NCBI GenBank assembly: GCA_015485245.1
Contig: WFTY01000232.1
Span: forward strand, 1 to 7,192
DNA length: 7,192 nucleotides
Direction of reading: 5' to 3'
Source: Anaerolineales bacterium
Lineage (GTDB): Bacteria > Chloroflexota > Anaerolineae > Anaerolineales > UBA11858
The notes beneath the pieces are model-generated. The model was given only the letters and a program-made list of their open reading frames with translations. It ran no database searches and was not told where the DNA came from. This document shows, one piece after another, positions 5,980 through 7,192 of the stretch. Position 1 is the stretch's first letter. The number at the start of each line of letters is the position of its first letter. A program made the translations under genes and the position numbers.

Positions 5980-7192
5980 TCAATCCGCCGCCGCAGTGGC
6001 CCGCCGCCGCGCGCTCGCGGCGACAGATTTTTTGCGCTCACGATCCGGCCAGGCCGTCACCAGCGTACCGATGACAAAAGCCAGCGACCCCAGCCACATC
6101 CACTGCACCAGTGGATTGTGATACACCTTGAAGGTGGCGCTTTGGGTGCTGATTTCCTCCCAGTCCACCAGCAAGACGTAGAAGTCATCCTCCAGCGTGC
6201 TGCGCACGCCCGGGATGGTCATCGGCTGACCGGAGTCGTAGAAGAAATCGCGCCGCGGGTGAAGTTCACCCACAAATCTGCCATCTTTGTACACGCTGAC
6301 CACCGCACGGGCGACATTGCGCCCGTCGTCGGTGTCAAACACTGCCAGGGAGTCATACGTCATGCTATAGGCGCCCAATTGCAGCGATTCGCCCAACCGC
6401 AGCGCACCTTGCGTCTCGCTCTGGAACATCTCAATGCCAATGATGCCCAGGGCAAGCATGGCGATGCTCAGGTGGATGAGATAACCGCCATAGCGCCGAC
6501 GGTTGCGTCGGATCAGCTCCATCAACGCGGCGCCCAGTCCCTCACCATGCCGCTTCATGCGAGCGCGCACGCCGCGCTGGTATTCATACACCGTCACGGT
6601 GACCACCAGCGCCACCAGCGCGATGCCCACCAAAGCGTAAATGTTGGTGATCCCGCTGGCGATGCTGATAATCAGCACAAGCAACGAGACCAGGCCAGGC
6701 TTCCACAGGGCGCGTCCCAAGGTCTTCACCGTGGAGTGCCCCCAGGCCGAGAGCGGCGCCACAGCCATCAGCAGCAACAACGCGGCGAACAATGGGCCGG
6801 TCGCGCGCTCATAGAACGGCGGGCCAACAGTCACCTTCTGGCCGGTCACCAGTTCAGAAATCAGCGGGAAAATCACTCCCCAGAAACAAACCACTAAAAT
6901 GCCCATAAAGAGTAGGTTGTTGAGCAGGAACAGCGCCTCGCGCGAGAGCAAAGAAGTCATCTGCGTCTGCGCTTTGAGGTCATTCCAGCGGTGGAGCACC
7001 AGGGCCATCGAGGTGATGAACGTCAACCCGATGAAGGCGAAAAACAGCGGCCCGATGGCGCTTTGGGCAAACGCGTGCACCGAGGAGAGCACCCCGGAGC
7101 GGGTCAGGAAGGTACCGAAGATCACCAGGGCGTAGGTGAGGATAATCAGCACCATGTTCCACTGCTTGAGCATGCCGCGCTTTTCCTGAATC
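5980..7192 (-). CDS. ccmF: Cytochrome c haem lyase subunit CcmF, C-terminal part (5' end outside window)
   Basis: This is the last 403 residues of CcmF, the multi-spanning membrane protein that attaches haem to CxxCH motifs of apocytochrome c. The frame is open to the window edge and begins with IQEKRGMLKQWN, the conserved segment that normally follows the WWD haem-handling domain, so the WWD motif itself lies just outside. Family hallmarks are FLTRSGVLSSVHAF (fragment residues 28-41; His39 fits a conserved external haem ligand), VGPPFYERATGPL, and GGYLIHLS (His240, fitting the conserved membrane haem ligand). A soluble domain (about 255-360, with HPRRDFFYDSG) lies before a final membrane helix around LVQWMWLGSLAFVIGTLV. 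The tail is basic and alanine-rich. Full-length CcmF is about 650 residues, so roughly 250 are missing. The TGA at 5980-5982 is followed 29 nt later by ccmH. The family call is secure; the ligand assignments rest on family knowledge. Confidence 0.96.
   Translation of the reverse strand, partial: IQEKRGMLKQWNMVLIILTYALVIFGTFLTRSGVLSSVHAFAQSAIGPLFFAFIGLTFITSMALVLHRWNDLKAQTQMTSLLSREALFLLNNLLFMGILVVCFWGVIFPLISELVTGQKVTVGPPFYERATGPLFAALLLLMAVAPLSAWGHSTVKTLGRALWKPGLVSLLVLIISIASGITNIYALVGIALVALVVTVTVYEYQRGVRARMKRHGEGLGAALMELIRRNRRRYGGYLIHLSIAMLALGIIGIEMFQSETQGALRLGESLQLGAYSMTYDSLAVFDTDDGRNVARAVVSVYKDGRFVGELHPRRDFFYDSGQPMTIPGVRSTLEDDFYVLLVDWEEISTQSATFKVYHNPLVQWMWLGSLAFVIGTLVTAWPDRERKKSVAASARRRATAAAD

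Noticed and set aside
6118..6897. 259-codon plus-strand open frame opposite ccmF
   Set aside because: It lies wholly antisense to a well-conserved gene and its His/Gln/Arg-rich product shows no domain.
1..7192. CRISPR array, tRNA or rRNA genes, insertion sequences, phage or plasmid features
   Set aside because: Coding density is almost complete with one operon; I saw no regularly spaced repeats, transposase-like frames, or tRNA-like cloverleaf in the few intergenic bases.

Overview
The window is a single-strand block of cytochrome c maturation genes (System I, Ccm). Every supported gene lies on the minus strand, so transcription runs from position 7192 towards 1. Both ends are cut: the first gene, ccmF, lacks its 5' part and the last, ccmD, lacks its 3' end. 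Base composition looks moderately GC-rich by eye. The combination seen here suggests a member of the Chloroflexota (Anaerolineae-like) or a similar deep-branching lineage rather than a proteobacterium: a CcmH with a second cysteine pair, an actinobacterial/Deinococcus-style CcmA signature, a short zinc-ribbon protein in the CcmI position, and a large cytochrome lipoprotein inserted in the operon. That placement is inference from family resemblance only.

Layout in transcription order: ccmF C-terminal part (7192-5980, haem ligation); ccmH/ccmL (5950-5465, thiol reductant of apocytochrome); ccmG (5418-4840, membrane-anchored thioredoxin); a CcmI-like membrane protein ending in a zinc ribbon (4828-4331); a 646-residue di-haem cytochrome c lipoprotein with a beta-rich domain, a C-terminal membrane helix and a cytoplasmic helical hairpin (4315-2375); ccmA (2370-1651, ATPase); ccmB (1658-927, permease); ccmC (921-223, haem-handling WWD protein); and ccmD (142 to beyond 1, small membrane adaptor). 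Spacing is tight (8-nt overlap to 46-nt gap) except for 80 bp between ccmC and ccmD, which holds a hairpin. No promoter or convincing terminator is visible, so this is the middle of one operon. ccmE, the haem chaperone, is not in the window.

The genes form a near-complete pathway. CcmABCD deliver and release haem on the outer face of the cytoplasmic membrane, CcmG and CcmH keep CxxCH cysteines of apocytochromes reduced, and CcmF (with CcmH and a CcmI-type protein) attaches the haem. The embedded di-haem cytochrome would itself be a substrate of this machinery.

The most interesting content is the pair of non-canonical genes in the middle. The CcmI-like protein has the membrane-proximal helical hairpin of CcmI but a four-cysteine zinc ribbon where TPRs would be expected. 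The neighbouring cytochrome carries a similar hairpin at its cytoplasmic C-terminus. A C10 tract just after the lipobox of the cytochrome gene is a possible slippage site.
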